Notes: generated by a model from the sequence alone, not told the origin. A stretch of 64,000 nt of DNA from Tenrec ecaudatus (GCF_050624435.1 NC_134540.1:104127739-104191738), one strand, 5' to 3'; numbered from the stretch's first letter, positions 23,831 through 34,672 are shown. Translations and numbers: made by a program.

Positions 23831-24270
23831 ACTTGATCCAGGTTCAGATTTATTTTTATTTTTGATTATGAAACCTTCTAATTAAACATAATAGAACTTC
23901 CAACAAAAGTGGAGAGGTGATAGAACTTTCATATTTCCATCAAATAAATTAAACAATTCTTGTTTGGCCATGTCTACTTCAACTTCTTATCCCCTGCCCC
24001 CTAGAGTCATTTACAGTAAATTTCAGACAACATGAATATTTAGTTCCGAGATAGTTTAGACTGTACCTTCAAAAAGTGGACATTTTCTTGCATAACTGTA
24101 ATGAAATTGACATTAATGCTTTCATGTTTTCTAAAACTCAATTCATGGCGAAATTTCTCTTGATTACCTAAAAAATCTGTAAGTACTTATATATTTACTT
24201 ATTCTATAGTTTCTATTGTGAATTAAGTGGAATTTTACATCAAATCATCAATTTTGTATTCAACAATTTA
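23831..24270. mobile_element. ancient L1M-type 3' region
   Basis: 'acttccaacaaaagtggagag' style opening (aacaaaagtggagaggtga), then 'gtaaatttcagacaacatg' and AT-rich sequence recall the 3' part of old mammalian L1M elements. Strand not fixed. Confidence 0.5.
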
Positions 24271-24429
24271 AATTACTTAGCAAATGCCCCAATTGCTTAC
24301 CCCGCTCCACCCCCACCCACCCCCACTCAACTCTGATTTCTCTTATCCCTTTTGTGCATTACAGTCTTCCCCTTCACCCAAGTTAACATCTGTCTACCCT
24401 CTCCCCATCGCTTCATTTTCCATCCTGGC

Positions 24430-24930
24430 TTCCTGTGTCCCATGGCAAGGATCAAAATCCATCTCCTTTTTTATGAAAACTTTTGCCTTGATATATATTT
24501 GAAATAACAGTGGTCTTGGACTTATCGGCCCTTTTGTGATGGCTGATTTCCTGCCGCATAATGTTCCCCCACCCCATCTATGCCATGAGATGCTTCAAAG
24601 TTTATTCTTTAGCAGTGCATAGCATCCCAAGTGTGCTCGTGCCAAAGTGTCTTTATCCATTCTTCAGCTGTTGGCCATTGACCTTGTTCCCACCTCCATG
24701 CTGCTGTAGACAGTGCTGCGCTGAGCGTGGGAGGGTGCACGTCTGTTCCCGTTGGGGCTCTTACTTCTTCAGGGGGTCGACCTAAACTCCCTATTTCGGT
24801 TCCCAGTTGTTTGTGGTAGCACCATACTGCTTTCCACAGTCCACGCAGCAGTGCTTGAGGGTCCTGACCTCCCCACACTCTCTCCAGCACCTGTGATTTT
24901 CTGTGTGGTTTTTGTTTTAGGTTTGAAGTA
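24430..24930 (-). mobile_element. ancient L1 ORF2/3' fragment (minus)
   Basis: Blocks such as 'gcatcccaagtgtgctcg' (target-imaging 'house' of L1 3' region), 'tttccacagtccacgcagc' and 'acactctctccagcacctg' follow the antisense order of the L1 C-terminal ORF2 region (Cys-rich motif and after). Heavily diverged. Confidence 0.7.
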
Positions 24931-25234
24931 ACAAAGATTCAACCCTTCTGCTGGGCAAAGTGGCCATCGATAGGTGAGTGGGTGAGCATGGCTGTGTTCT
25001 CATCAAACTCTGTCTTCACGTTGGTTGTTTTGTTTGTGGAATCTATGGGTGGGATGAATGTGTATGATGTAGTTGGCTCGTTCCTGATATAGAGACCTTA
25101 TGGTCTTATGTCAATGACTCGCTGATGTGACTATCAGTTGCCTATAATTTATTTGACTTTTGGTAAATATACTTTAACCAGCATTTATTCCTTTAGGGTA
25201 CACACCTAAGTTCTCTTTCAGTATATAATCCCTG
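24931..25234. other. unassigned sequence
   Basis: Possibly continuing old L1; nothing firm. Confidence 0.35.
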
Positions 25235-25250
25235 AATAATACATAATATA

Positions 25251-25391
25251 GCTGATATTAAGGGCTCAAGTAGAAAGTAAATGTTTCGAGGATGATGGCA
25301 ACAGAGGTACAAATGTGCTTGACACAATGGATGGATGGATGGATTGTGACAAGAATTGTATGAGCCCCCAATATAAAATGATTTGAAAAAT
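25251..25391 (+). mobile_element. L1 'F', short 3'-end insertion
   Basis: 141 bp of L1 3' end ('gggctcaagtagaaag' to 'tgagcccccaatataaaatg'). The flanking duplication aataatacataatata (25235-25250) / aataatgcataatata (25392-25407) differs at one of 16 positions. Confidence 0.85.
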
Positions 25392-25554
25392 AATAATGCA
25401 TAATATATATAATATACATAATATATATTATGTGTTATTGTGAGTATTTTTATTGTCACGAAAGTATATTGAATAAGGAAGAGACCACAGGAGAATGGAT
25501 ACATTTGAAGCGTGGAGCTGAAGAAGCGTATTGAACATCCCATGGACGGCTAAA

Positions 25555-25850
25555 AGCACAAACTGATCTGTGTTGGAGAAGTACAGCCAGAGTGCTCATT
25601 ACAGGCAAGGATGACAGGACTTCATCTTCCATCCTTTGGACATCGTGTTAGTAGAGACCGGTCCCTGGAGAAGGCGATCATGTTCGTAAAGTAAAGGGAC
25701 AGCGAAAAAAGGAAAGGTCTCCAGGAGACGGATGGACACAGGTACTGCATCAGTGGACACAGGGGTAGGAACGCACAGTGTGTCGTGCTGTTGTGCACAG
25801 GTCGCTGTGGCTTGTAGCAGACTTACAACAGCAACGAATACATATGTGTG
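25555..25850 (+). mobile_element. BovB/RTE LINE 3' end, sense strand
   Basis: 'agaagtacagccagagtgc', 'ggacatcgtgttagtagag', 'ggtccctggagaaggcgatc', 'acggatggacacaggtactg' and 'acaacagcaacgaatac' follow the 3' end of BovB (end of ORF2 and the CAACAA tail). BovB is the LINE moved horizontally between squamates, ruminants and afrotherians. Only the last 300 bp are present. Confidence 0.85.
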
Positions 25851-26025
25851 TGTATACACATATAAATGTGGATTATAATACGTAGTGGGAATATATGTAT
25901 ATTAATATTTTTATGGTGAAATCTTAATCTCTGTAAAATTGAAAGTTGGTCTAAAAGCTACATTAGGTCAGCTTCTTTTCCGGTAATATTTCAAACATGG
26001 TTTGGAAAAAGATGTTAGCATAAAC

Positions 26026-26451
26026 TCATCTGACGTTAAAAGACTCGTCTAGGAAGCTGAAAGTCTCAAGGTAGGCTTTGGCTGTTGGTTGAGAGTGTGT
26101 TTTTGTCTTCCTCTTCTGACTTAACGCCCTCCGAGGAGAGGACATAGTTGTGAGAACTGTGAGCCCCTCTGCTGGGTCCTCAGAGATTTCTCTCAATGAC
26201 ATTTTTGACCGCTGGAGCACGCTTCTGCACTGGTCACACCTTCCTTCCCTGGACCCATGCTCGGGGTCCAACAGAGCCTCCAAGGTGGCGTGGGTAACTT
26301 GTCCTCTTTTTAAACCACTCTTCTGCGAAACGCTTCTTTTGCTCAGCTTCTTCTTGGTCTCAACCCCCAAGACGACCCAGTGCGGGGTCTTTGGCGGCAG
26401 CAGGTGTTTTGTGGTCGGCCTGTGAGACAGTAAGTAGCACTTGCCCTGGGT
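26026..26451 (-). CDS. unrecognised open frame, candidate exon or pseudogene piece
   Basis: Open for about 141 codons on the minus strand, from a stop near 26452 to TGA at 26026. The product is basic and Ser/Lys-rich, with segments TPHWVVLGVETKKKLSKR, LEALLDPEHG, a CDQC pair and a C-terminal AKAYLETFSFLDESFNVR. Composition looks more protein-like than the antisense shadows elsewhere. There is no good ATG near the start; a possible splice acceptor 'ttactgtctcacag' lies about 26419-26432 but would put the next codons in another frame. I do not recognise the family, and no neighbouring exon was seen. It may be a terminal exon, a decayed processed gene, or chance. Confidence 0.25.
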   Translation of the reverse strand, partial: TQGKCYLLSHRPTTKHLLPPKTPHWVVLGVETKKKLSKRSVSQKSGLKRGQVTHATLEALLDPEHGSREGRCDQCRSVLQRSKMSLREISEDPAEGLTVLTTMSSPRRALSQKRKTKTHSQPTAKAYLETFSFLDESFNVR

Positions 26452-26598
26452 CTCTTGGAAGGAGTCTCAAGCCAACAGCTTTTAAAACTCTTAGACACAC
26501 TGTGAGCCTGGGTTTTGGCGTCTTTGAAGAAGCAAGCTTACTGGTGAGAATCCGTTTTTCTCTGTTCTAGAATATTTTGTGATGCTTAAATCCTAGAG

Positions 26599-26940
26599 CA
26601 GGGGTGGGGAACATTGGGCCCTGAGGTCGTGTTGAAGGCCCTCCGAATCTCCAACACGAGCTAACATCTCACCCTCATGGAAGAGGAGCTGCTCCAGCCT
26701 GACATTCCTAACACCGAGCTCCCTGTTGCCGAGCCAGGGCTGACTCTCAGCAACCCTATGTGACAGGGCGGGTGGCACTGCCTCTGTGCGCTTCTCTTTA
26801 TGGCCGTGGAAAGTCGCATCTGAGGCCATCGGATGTTTGACCAAATATAGAAAGCTAAATTGTAAGTTGAGAATTTTGTACGCCCTGCCAGTGATAAAGA
26901 TCCAAATGGTCCCTGATTTTAAAAAAAGTTCCCCACCCTG
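26599..26940. mobile_element. hAT-type non-autonomous DNA transposon
   Basis: Terminal inverted repeats caggggtggggaac (26599-26612) and gttccccaccctg (26928-26940). Flanks tcctagag and ttctagcg agree at 6 of 8 positions, as expected for an 8-bp hAT duplication with a central CTAG. An AfroSINE-like scrap lies at 26725-26790. No transposase. Old. Confidence 0.7.
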
Positions 26941-26948
26941 TTCTAGCG

Positions 26949-27239
26949 CATCGGAGGAAGCACACTGACCACTAGTCATTCTTAGAAGTCGTCGTGGTCA
27001 TTTAAGAATGGTTCCATGAAGCGGGGTGTACTAGACGCCTCTGGGCGTGGTTCTAGGTACGAGGCTAGTGTAAGTCCAGGCAGAGTTAAGTAAGCGAGTG
27101 TTGCTATGAGGCGTCCATCCAGTCTGTACATGCACAGGTTTACTGCAAACCGAGCTCTGTGATCATGGATGACTTACAGGCACACACTCAATTATAGGCT
27201 TGTTTCAGAGTCCTCACGCACTCACTCACTCACTCACTC
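26949..27239. other. unassigned sequence ending in an ACTC repeat
   Basis: Unique sequence; (CACT)n simple repeat at 27218-27242. Confidence 0.4.
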
Positions 27240-27321
27240 ACTGCCAGCAAACCGATTCTGACCCATCGTTACCCTTGGGGCAGGAGAACTGCCCCTGGGG
27301 GTTTCTGAAACTCTAGCTCTT
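27240..27321 (-). repeat. AfroSINE (minus), left part
   Basis: 'aaaccgattctgacccatcg' and 'gaactgcccctgggggtttc'; it continues at 27732 after a nested L1. Confidence 0.85.
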
Positions 27322-27731
27322 TTTATTTGTTTTTTGGAATTTATTGTTAATTGGGAGTTAATACATATATCATTCCAGAGTTCAATCACATCAAGCAGAG
27401 CTATACAATTGTTACCACAATCAATTGCCAAACATTCTTTTTCTTCCTGGACTCCTTGACATTGCCTCCCTTTTACCCCTCTGCCCCACCGTACCCAACC
27501 CCCTCCGCCCCCCCACCCCCACCCCGAAATCCTTATTCTAATCGCTGTCCCTATCGGTTCATCTCCTGGGTTTCATATACCCCAAACCAGAAGAGCATGT
27601 AACCCAGCTTCAAGAGGTTGACCTCCAATGACATATCATCTGAGATATATACTAAGATAAACTAACAGAAACCAAACTACAGAAAATGTTGAAGACCAAA
27701 TGCATCAGAATGGAGAATCAACTGGAAATTA
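27322..27731 (-). mobile_element. L1 3' end of a second subfamily, nested in an AfroSINE
   Basis: Starts 'ttatttgttttttggaattt', with 'ttgggagttaatacatat' and 'ccagagttcaatcacatc', an L1 tail type different from the 'gagcccctaataaaatg' family. The duplication tagctctt is at 27314-27321 and 27732-27739. C-rich run at 27495-27525. Confidence 0.75.
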
Positions 27732-27845
27732 TAGCTCTTCATGGGAGTAGAAAGCCTCATCTCTCGCCCCTGGAGCAGCTTGCTGGTGCTTTTAAACTAC
27801 TGACTTGCATGAGGTCATAGCCCATGACTCCACCAGCAGCGCTAT
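27732..27845 (-). repeat. AfroSINE (minus), right part
   Basis: 'gaaagcctcatctctcgcc' and 'taaactactgacttgc' complete the SINE begun at 27240. Confidence 0.8.
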
Positions 27846-28171
27846 CAAAACCAGCTTCTGAAGGCGCCGCCTAGGCCGCTTCCAGTCTAGGTGCAGAGGT
27901 CAGCTCACAAAGCTGTAGACACTCCTTTTGTGGTGGGTGTTGCTTTGTTTCGTGATTTCCTCTACAGGACAATCTGGATAGAGCTCAAAGAGCACAGGAG
28001 GGCCTTATCATGACAAGGGACAGACTTAAACGGAGGAGATGTGGGCTATGGAAGACTACATTTCTTTAACCTAGTGAAAGTTGGTAAGCTACAAGGGGTA
28101 AGAGGGCGGGACAGCAGGGGAAAAAAAGCACAGGCAAAGCCCTCATGATTCCATGAAACATGTCAATTTTG
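27846..28171. other. unassigned sequence
   Basis: No gene or repeat recognised. Confidence 0.4.
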
Positions 28172-28545
28172 TATTTGTTTTCTATGATGGTTACAAGCTT
28201 AGTGGCTTCAAACAGCACATATTTATCACCTCCGAGTTGTGAAAATCAAGTCTTACGTGGGTCTCACTGGGCTCAAAATCAAGCCATCAGCAGAGTTGTC
28301 ATCCTTTCTTGAGGCTCTAAAGTAGGTTTCCTTGGTCTTTGCCACCTCCAGAGACCACCCACAGATCTTGACTCATGGCCCCTTTCTCCATCTTTAAATC
28401 TCCCAGCCTCTTGTATCCCAAGCCTTTCTCCCGCTGTCCTATCTCTTTCTCTGACCCCCGTCAGGAAAGCTTCTTCACTTTTTAAAGGACTGGACCTGTA
28501 ATAATCCACAATAATTCCCACATCTCTAAATCCTAATGCTCATCA
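28172..28545 (-). mobile_element. MaLR-type LTR fossil (old)
   Basis: On the minus strand, 'gggccatgagtcaagatc', 'ttgattttgagcccagtgag' and 'gtttgaagccactaagcttg' follow the 3' half of MLT1-class LTRs. Diverged, without target duplication; older than the three TSD-bearing MaLR-type copies in the window. Confidence 0.55.
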
Positions 28546-29162
28546 TATCTGCAGAGTCGCTTTTGCCACTGAGGGTCATGTTCACGGGTTGTGGGGAGTG
28601 GGGCTTGGGCAGCTCCGGGAGCCCTTTACATATCCCCCTTGAAAGGGCTGAAGGAGACAGCTGTGCCGGAGCACTGGCAGAGAGGGGATGGAGCTGGGAG
28701 GAGAGGAGGGCAGAAAGAGCCTTCCGGGTCATATTGACTGTTATGGAATTTATCCCAAGAGAAAGTGGTGAAATTTATTACTTCGAACTTGGAATCAGCT
28801 ATTTTCCCAAGAAATGTTCTCATTCCTTTGTTTTAAAGTGGAAAATGCTATGTAGAGACTGTAAGATAGATCCTCTTGGGTGCTTGTTGCTGCTGGGTTG
28901 GTGGTGGCTTTAAAGCCTTGGAGCAGACAATGGCAAAAAACATTGTTCCAAATAAAGCACTGTCTTACCAGAAGGTTTTTACTGAACCTAAAAATACCAA
29001 CAAAAAAAAAAAAACAACCCCAAAACTGGTAGATTTGATATCCATACCTTCTTTCTCTGATGCAAAAGGCTCAGTTCTCAAAAACACTAACCTAATGTAT
29101 CTATTCATTTGTTTACCTATTTCATCATTTCTTTATATCATTGTGAACTTCCATAAGTCATT
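28546..29162. other. unassigned sequence
   Basis: A 125-codon open frame at 28536-28913 has no recognised domain. A-run at 29003-29015. Confidence 0.35.
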
Positions 29163-29312
29163 TTCATTGAGTTGATGCCCCATAGGGTTTCCAAGACTTC
29201 CATCTGCACAGACACCACCTGCTGCACCTTCCTCCCATGAAATATTGGTGGGCTGCAACAGTCACCTTCCTTCCAGTTAGCAGCCATGCACTTTACCACG
29301 GTGCCACCACCG
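29163..29312 (-). repeat. AfroSINE (minus)
   Basis: 'tcattgagttgatgcccc' to 'ttaccacggtgccacc'. Confidence 0.8.
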
Positions 29313-29385
29313 CTCCTCTCCTCTATCGTGATGTCATGGAGATTTGCTCTGTCCTTTGAGTTACTATCCAATCTTACTTTGCTTA

Positions 29386-30441
29386 CTGTATATACTCAAG
29401 CCGACCCAAATATCAGTCGAGGCACCTAATTTTACCACAAAAACTGCATTAAAAATGTGCTGAGCCTCTACTCAAGTACTCCCTCAACACAAGAACACTT
29501 TGTTCTAATAATCCAGCCTTCTGAGATGCTCACCTTCCCGACACAATTGCTGAAGACAAATATGTGCATAAGCAAATGTGAAGAAAGCTGATGGTGCCAG
29601 GCTATCAAAAGAGATAGCATCTGGGGGGTCTTAAAGGCTTAATAAATAAGCGGCCATCTAGCTGAGAAGCAACAACGCCCAGATGGAAGAAGCACACCAG
29701 CCTGTGTGATCATGACGTGTCTTTGAGATCAGGCATCAAAGATCCAGAGCAAAAAATCATGTCAATGTGAATTGTGGGGGGCGGGGGTGGGTGATGGCGG
29801 GAAGTGCGGAGTGGAATCCCAAAGCCAATGTGTAGGCAATTGGACATTCCCTTACAGAAGTTTTGTGGGGAGAAGACGGGCCAGTCAGAGTGTAGTGTAG
29901 CACTGATGCAACATACAGCTTTCCTTTAATGCTTCCTCCCCACCGTTAGCTATCATGACCCTAATTCTACCTTACAAGTCTGGCTAGACCAGAGCATGGA
30001 CATGGGTACAGATAAGAGCCGGAAACACAGGGAATACAAGGCAGATAAACTCTTCAGGACCAATATTTAAAGTAGCCATATCAGGAGGAGAAGTGGAAGG
30101 GTGGGAGATAAAGGGCAAATTGATAACTGACCTATGTATAACCCCCTCCCAGGGGGATGGACAACAGATAAGGGGGTAAAGGGAGCCATCGGGCTGTGCA
30201 ATACATGAAAAAATAATAATAATTTACAAATTATCAAGGGTAGCGAGGGGAAAAATAAAGAGCTGATACCAAGGGCTCAAGTAATAAGAAAATGTTTTGA
30301 GAATGATGATAACAAATGTACAGATGTGCTTGACACAATGGATGGATGTATGGGTTGTGATGAGTTGTATGAGCCCCCAATAAAATGATTAAAAATTTTT
30401 AAATGTGCTGAAAAACTCGGCTTATACATGAGTATATACAG
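29386..30441. mobile_element. palindromic inverted-repeat DNA element, split by an L1
   Basis: Ends CTGTATATACTC (29386-29397) and GAGTATATACAG (30430-30441), each flanked by TA, as in Tc1/mariner-like miniature elements. Inner parts also pair (aagccga ... tcggctt). Without the nested L1 the element is only about 115-120 bp. The family name is not asserted; a TA duplication is short enough to be chance. Confidence 0.65.
29464..30400 (+). mobile_element. L1 'G', 5'-truncated, nested in the inverted-repeat element
   Basis: 937 bp of L1 3' UTR starting 'gcctctactcaagtactcc' and ending 'gagcccccaataaaatg' plus an A/T-rich tail. Exact 11-bp duplication aaatgtgctga at 29453-29463 and 30401-30411. 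No coding sequence. Confidence 0.9.
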
Positions 30442-30584
30442 TAATTTGTTGCTTACATTTTCCAGCTTTAACCATGACCCCTACTTCCATCTTCAAGACA
30501 GCAGTCTCCCGTTCATGAAGTCTCAGACTCTCCTTTGCTTCCACCTTCATATCACTTTCTATGAGTGTGACGCATCTTCCTTTC

Positions 30585-30960
30585 TTTTTGATGATTTATT
30601 GTGGAGAAAAGACACATAGCAAAACATTCTCCAGCACAACTTCCACGGTTATAAATCAATGTCATTGGATGCATTTTATGCATATACGAAGTGCATTATA
30701 TGTGATTTTTTTAACCAACCTAGCGGACCCTTGCGCATTCTTATCAGCACCATGCAAGTAAGTCTCCCTGTGTTAGGAGTGGGAACGAATTATTCACTTG
30801 GCCACCTTATTTGCTCCCCTTTGTTTACACTACATTTTCCACAGCGGGGGATGAAGGTTCCAGTTTCTCCACAACCTCCAATATTTTTTTTCTGTGTTTT
30901 TGATCATTGCCATTTGAATGGGGCTGAGATGGTTGTGGTTTTTATGTGAATCTTTCTATT
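30585..30960 (-). mobile_element. ancient L1M-type fragment (minus)
   Basis: 'gatttattgtggagaaaag', 'acatagcaaaacattctcc' and 'aatcaatgtcattggatgc' recall the old L1M 3' region followed by ORF2 antisense. Strongly diverged. Confidence 0.5.
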
Positions 30961-31444
30961 TTTTAATGAAATTCATGTGGTTTTTTTTTTTAATAATTTG
31001 AGATTTACGGGGGGTGGGGGGAGTTGCAAAACTGGTGCACGGAAACCTGGGATGCTCTGTCCCCAGTCTCCCAACATCTGACGTGAGCACCGTCCATGTG
31101 TGACCACCCAGAGCTGTGTTCCTGGCAAGCTGGCTCCCGCTCGTGGCTGAAGCGGTGCCGTGTGCGTCTCTCTAACGGCTGATGACGTCGACTCCCTTTT
31201 CCTGTGCTCCTTGCCTTCGCCCTCCACTTGACAAGGGTGTTTAGGCTTCTAGTGAGCCCAACTGGTTAAGCCAATGTAATCTCCCCATCCTGAGATCTTT
31301 CATTAAATTATATCACCAAACTACAGTTTTCACTTTTAGGATGTAGACACCTTTGTGGCCTGGATATTTTTTAGTCTACTTTCCCTTGTCATGTCACATC
31401 CCCCAAAGGGCCAGAGCAGCTTTCCAGAGTGGCCAGACCTCCTC
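30961..31444. other. unassigned sequence
   Basis: T-run at 30980-30991 and a G-rich stretch. The 31240-31365 part resembles an old LTR-like interspersed repeat, too weak to name. Confidence 0.35.
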
Positions 31445-31745
31445 ATTCTCTTGCTCTTGTTAGGGGCCAGCAGGTTGGTTCCAGCTCAGAGTGACCCGAT
31501 GTCTAACAGAACCACGCACTGCCCAGTCCGACATTCTCCTCACCTTGTTGTGATGTGTGAGCCCATTGTTGCAGCCATCGGGTCAATCCATCTTGTTCGG
31601 GACCTTCCTCTTTGGAGCTGACCCTCCACTCTACCAAGCATGACGTCCTTCTCCAGAGATGGCTCCCTCCTGATAACATGTCCAAAGTATGTGAGACCAA
31701 GTCTTGCTAGCCTCGATTCCAAGGAGCAGTCTGGGCGCCATCATT
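31445..31745 (-). mobile_element. AfroSINE/BovB-tailed copy (minus)
   Basis: 'ggttccagctcagagtgacc', 'tgagcccattgttgcagcc', 'ccaagcatgacgtccttctc' and 'acatgtccaaagtatgtg' join a SINE head to BovB 3' sequence. One of several such chimaeras in the window (21.1, 41.8, 48.1, 52.1 kb). Confidence 0.8.
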
Positions 31746-32137
31746 CCCAGGGAGTGCCCAACTGCCCTGGCGCTCGGAGGCAGGTGAGTGTAGTCTAGAA
31801 TGGTGGCCCCACCTCCTCCTCACTGTAGGCTTGTCACTTCCAAGTGACAAGTAAGTGCCTTTGGCACCACATACTGCAGTGCTATTTCCTTTTCAGAGCT
31901 TGACTGAAATCCTCTTGAGCCTCTTTGATTCCCTTATGGCCCCATCCTCTCAAACTGGGCCCACACCTGCCACCTTGGTTCTGGTGCTGCTACTATTTAA
32001 CCTTAAAAACCTGTATGCTACTTTCCCACAGGTCATTACTTTTCCATACTAGCTTTAGATGCTGCCAGATCATAAACTTTAGAAAATAGCCAAATCTTGC
32101 TCATTTGTGTTGCCCCCATTGGATCCCTGATGATAAT
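31746..32137. other. unassigned sequence
   Basis: No gene or repeat recognised. Confidence 0.4.
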
Positions 32138-32230
32138 GGGGGTCAGGAGCTTAGCTACGAACTAGAGTGTTGGTGGCTTAACCCCACCACCTGCTCCTTA
32201 GAAGAAAGATGAGGCTGTCTGTTGCCATAG
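32138..32230 (+). repeat. AfroSINE 5' part, interrupted by an LTR
   Basis: 'taaccccaccacctgctcc' and 'gaagaaagatgaggctgtc', stopping at the LTR start. Confidence 0.7.
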
Positions 32231-32729
32231 TGAGTTAGTCGGGGTACACTAGAGAAAACAAATCCACAGAAACTCATATATGTATAAGAGAGTTTTATAT
32301 AAGGGCTAAGTGTACATTAAGGAAGCATCTCAACCCAGTGCTGTCCAAGCCCGTATGTCCGACACATACAAAGTCCTCCTCAATCTCACAAAACACACGC
32401 AATGACACCGACTGCAGGAAAAAAGCCAAGTCAGTGATCGTGTAAGCATCTCAGCGCTGGCAGGGGTCTCCACATGGCTGCTCCAGCTACCAGGACTGCA
32501 TCGGGGTAGGTCCATGTGGCATCTCCTCAGGGATGTCTCGCAGGAAGTGAGCCTTGCCAGCTGAAGCAGGGAACCAGCTAAGGCAGCTGCACCCTGGTCT
32601 GACCATCAGAGAGCAGGAGACCCGAGAACTCAAAAGGCGAGGCTCACCAAGCCATTTATCCATCTGCCCTTCAGTTAATCCTACATTTGTTCATTGGCCA
32701 GGTTGGCACAACAAACCTTAACTATCTCA
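32231..32729 (-). mobile_element. MaLR-type (MLT1-like) solo LTR fossil, exact 5-bp duplication
   Basis: 499 bp, TG...CA on both strands, flanked by CATAG (32226-32230 and 32730-32734). On the minus strand it starts tgagatagttaagg and ends with 'ttctgtggatttgttttctc'. No internal region. It shares long blocks with 35155-35663. It lies in an AfroSINE and is therefore younger than that SINE. Confidence 0.85.
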
Positions 32730-32734
32730 CATAG

Positions 32735-33689
32735 AGACCTATAGCTTAAGAAAGGCTGTGTAAGGTCAGCATGGCTCAGTGGCTGTGGCTGCGTGGGCGA
32801 TGGGTTAGTACCTCCTGAGCTGTACTCAATTGCTAAAAGAAAGAACATACTTTTGGTGAATTGGGACAGTGCTTAAGAAAACTGGGTAATGAAAAGACCA
32901 ATAAATGATGAGACATAAAATAAAGGAAGAAAATTTGATAGTATGTCAGAGTAAATTAGAAGCAGGGAGAATAAATTAGAGAGACTTATGCTGTACTTTT
33001 ACTCTTTTGTTTCGATTGCTACATCTGCTTTTAAGAGGAGTGTTAATGACTTCTCCCTGCTGTTGTCATCTGTACTTAGGAGTACACAGGGGATAAATTA
33101 ATGAGAATTATTAATACTCCTGCATCTCGCGACAGTTTTACTAATTTATGAGCAGTAAATGCAATTTGAAAAGCCACTTTGGGCCATTCTTTTTTAGAAT
33201 AATCACAACTGCCTGCTTGGAATTATTATTTTACTCTCGTTTTGGTTGTCTGTGAAGTGAAATGCAGATTATCGAAGCCCAGTACAAACTTAGGAGGGGA
33301 AATTAGTATCTTCTCTTGTGAACGAGTATAGAACAGCTTGTCGATGGTCTTCATGGGCACACTTAGGGCGGTTAACTTGAAGATGACGTGAAGAATGGTG
33401 AGCAACAAGATACTTGACAGTAGAAGTCAGGTTTCTGCTCACAGATAAGCCAGGTGCACCCCTGCCCTAAAGGTTCCGGGAGGACTCAAAGAGGGCTGTG
33501 AAACTGCAAGAGTAAATGGTCTAAGGGAAATTTCCAGAAGCTAGGTTACCTGCTGCGTCATACTAAGGTTATTTACATTGTACCCCCACCCCCTTGGGTC
33601 AAGTTGCGTCTGGGCCTCCTGACAAACACTTAAGCAAACGGAACAAACGCTCTAAGTGCAGTGGGTCGAGTTCCAGCTTCCAAACCCCG
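32735..33689. other. unique sequence with candidate conserved block
   Basis: Repeat-poor. The AT-rich part 33070-33420 holds several TAAT-type homeodomain cores ('aaattaatgagaattatta') and no transposon similarity that I could see. No exon recognised. Confidence 0.35.
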
Positions 33690-33887
33690 GTGCTGTGGAA
33701 TCGGTTCCATCGCGGAGAAGCACGATAGGCCCTGCAGAACTCCGCAGAGTTTCTGAAGCAATGAACCTCTGTAGGAGCAGGCCGCCTTGCCTTTGTCCTG
33801 GGGAAGGTCTGGTGGATTTGAACCGCTGATCTTGCAGTTAACAGCCCAACACTTAACAGCCACTGGGGCCACCAGTGCCCCTTTGGT
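33690..33887 (-). repeat. AfroSINE (minus)
   Basis: 'tgtggaatcggttccatcg' to 'ggggccaccagtgcccc'. Confidence 0.8.
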
Positions 33888-34404
33888 TTCAGTTTAGGGG
33901 TGGCAGGATTGGGTGTTTTCACTGGGTGTCCGTTACAGAATATGTACAACAAAGGCATCTTACAACAAACTTGTGCCCTGAGAGGTGCCTCCCAGCAGTG
34001 GGTGAGAGCAGAGCGGAAGGCGGGGCAGGTTGAGCTCCAGCTCGGAGAGAAGCAGGGGAGGGGAATGTTTGGTGCTCACAGAGTTCTGCGGACACTTTAC
34101 AGAATGAGCCTTTTCAAAGTCAACTCTGTCCTCCCAGTCTTACTCAACAAAACATCTGCATCTTTTCCACCCTTCTCTGTTGTTTTGAGTTACGCCAGAG
34201 GAAATAACGCACCCCAGGAAGAGAGGCGAGAGCAAATGTTCCTGCCCCTTTTTGCATAACATTTCAGTAAAACAAATGGTCTTGGAGTTTAGCTCCTGCC
34301 AGGGTTTAGTGTCTGTGTGGGTCGTGTGGACTGAGTTGTGTCCCTCCAAATGTGCTGTAAATCCCCACCCTAGGGAGTCACAGGAAGCCATCTGCCCTGT
34401 CAAG
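33888..34404. other. unassigned sequence
   Basis: 119- and 95-codon open frames on opposite strands overlap; neither is recognisable. Confidence 0.35.
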
Positions 34405-34672
34405 GTTAAACCCAAACACGAACTCACTGCCCTCAGTCAAGTCGTGCTGCCTCGCAGGGGTGCTGTAGGACGGGGGAGAGCTGCCCTGCGAGTTTCTGAG
34501 ACTCTCACTTTTTACAGGAGTCGAGAGCCTCGCCTTTCTCCCAAGGAGCAGCTGGTGGGTTCGAACTGCTGGCAGCCCAATGCAACAGCCATGGAAATCC
34601 GACCGGGCAGCTCTGCTGTGTCCCTTGGGGTCGCTAAGTGTTAGAATCCGTTCGATGGCAGTGTGTTTTGAG
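34405..34672. repeat. AfroSINE pair, minus then plus
   Basis: 34405-34585 is a minus-strand copy ('cgaactcactgccctcag' to 'gaactgctggcagcccaatg'). 34590-34672 is a plus-strand 3' half ('gggcagctctgctgtgtc', 'ttcgatggcagtgtg'). They are head to head, so the transcript could fold back. Confidence 0.7.
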
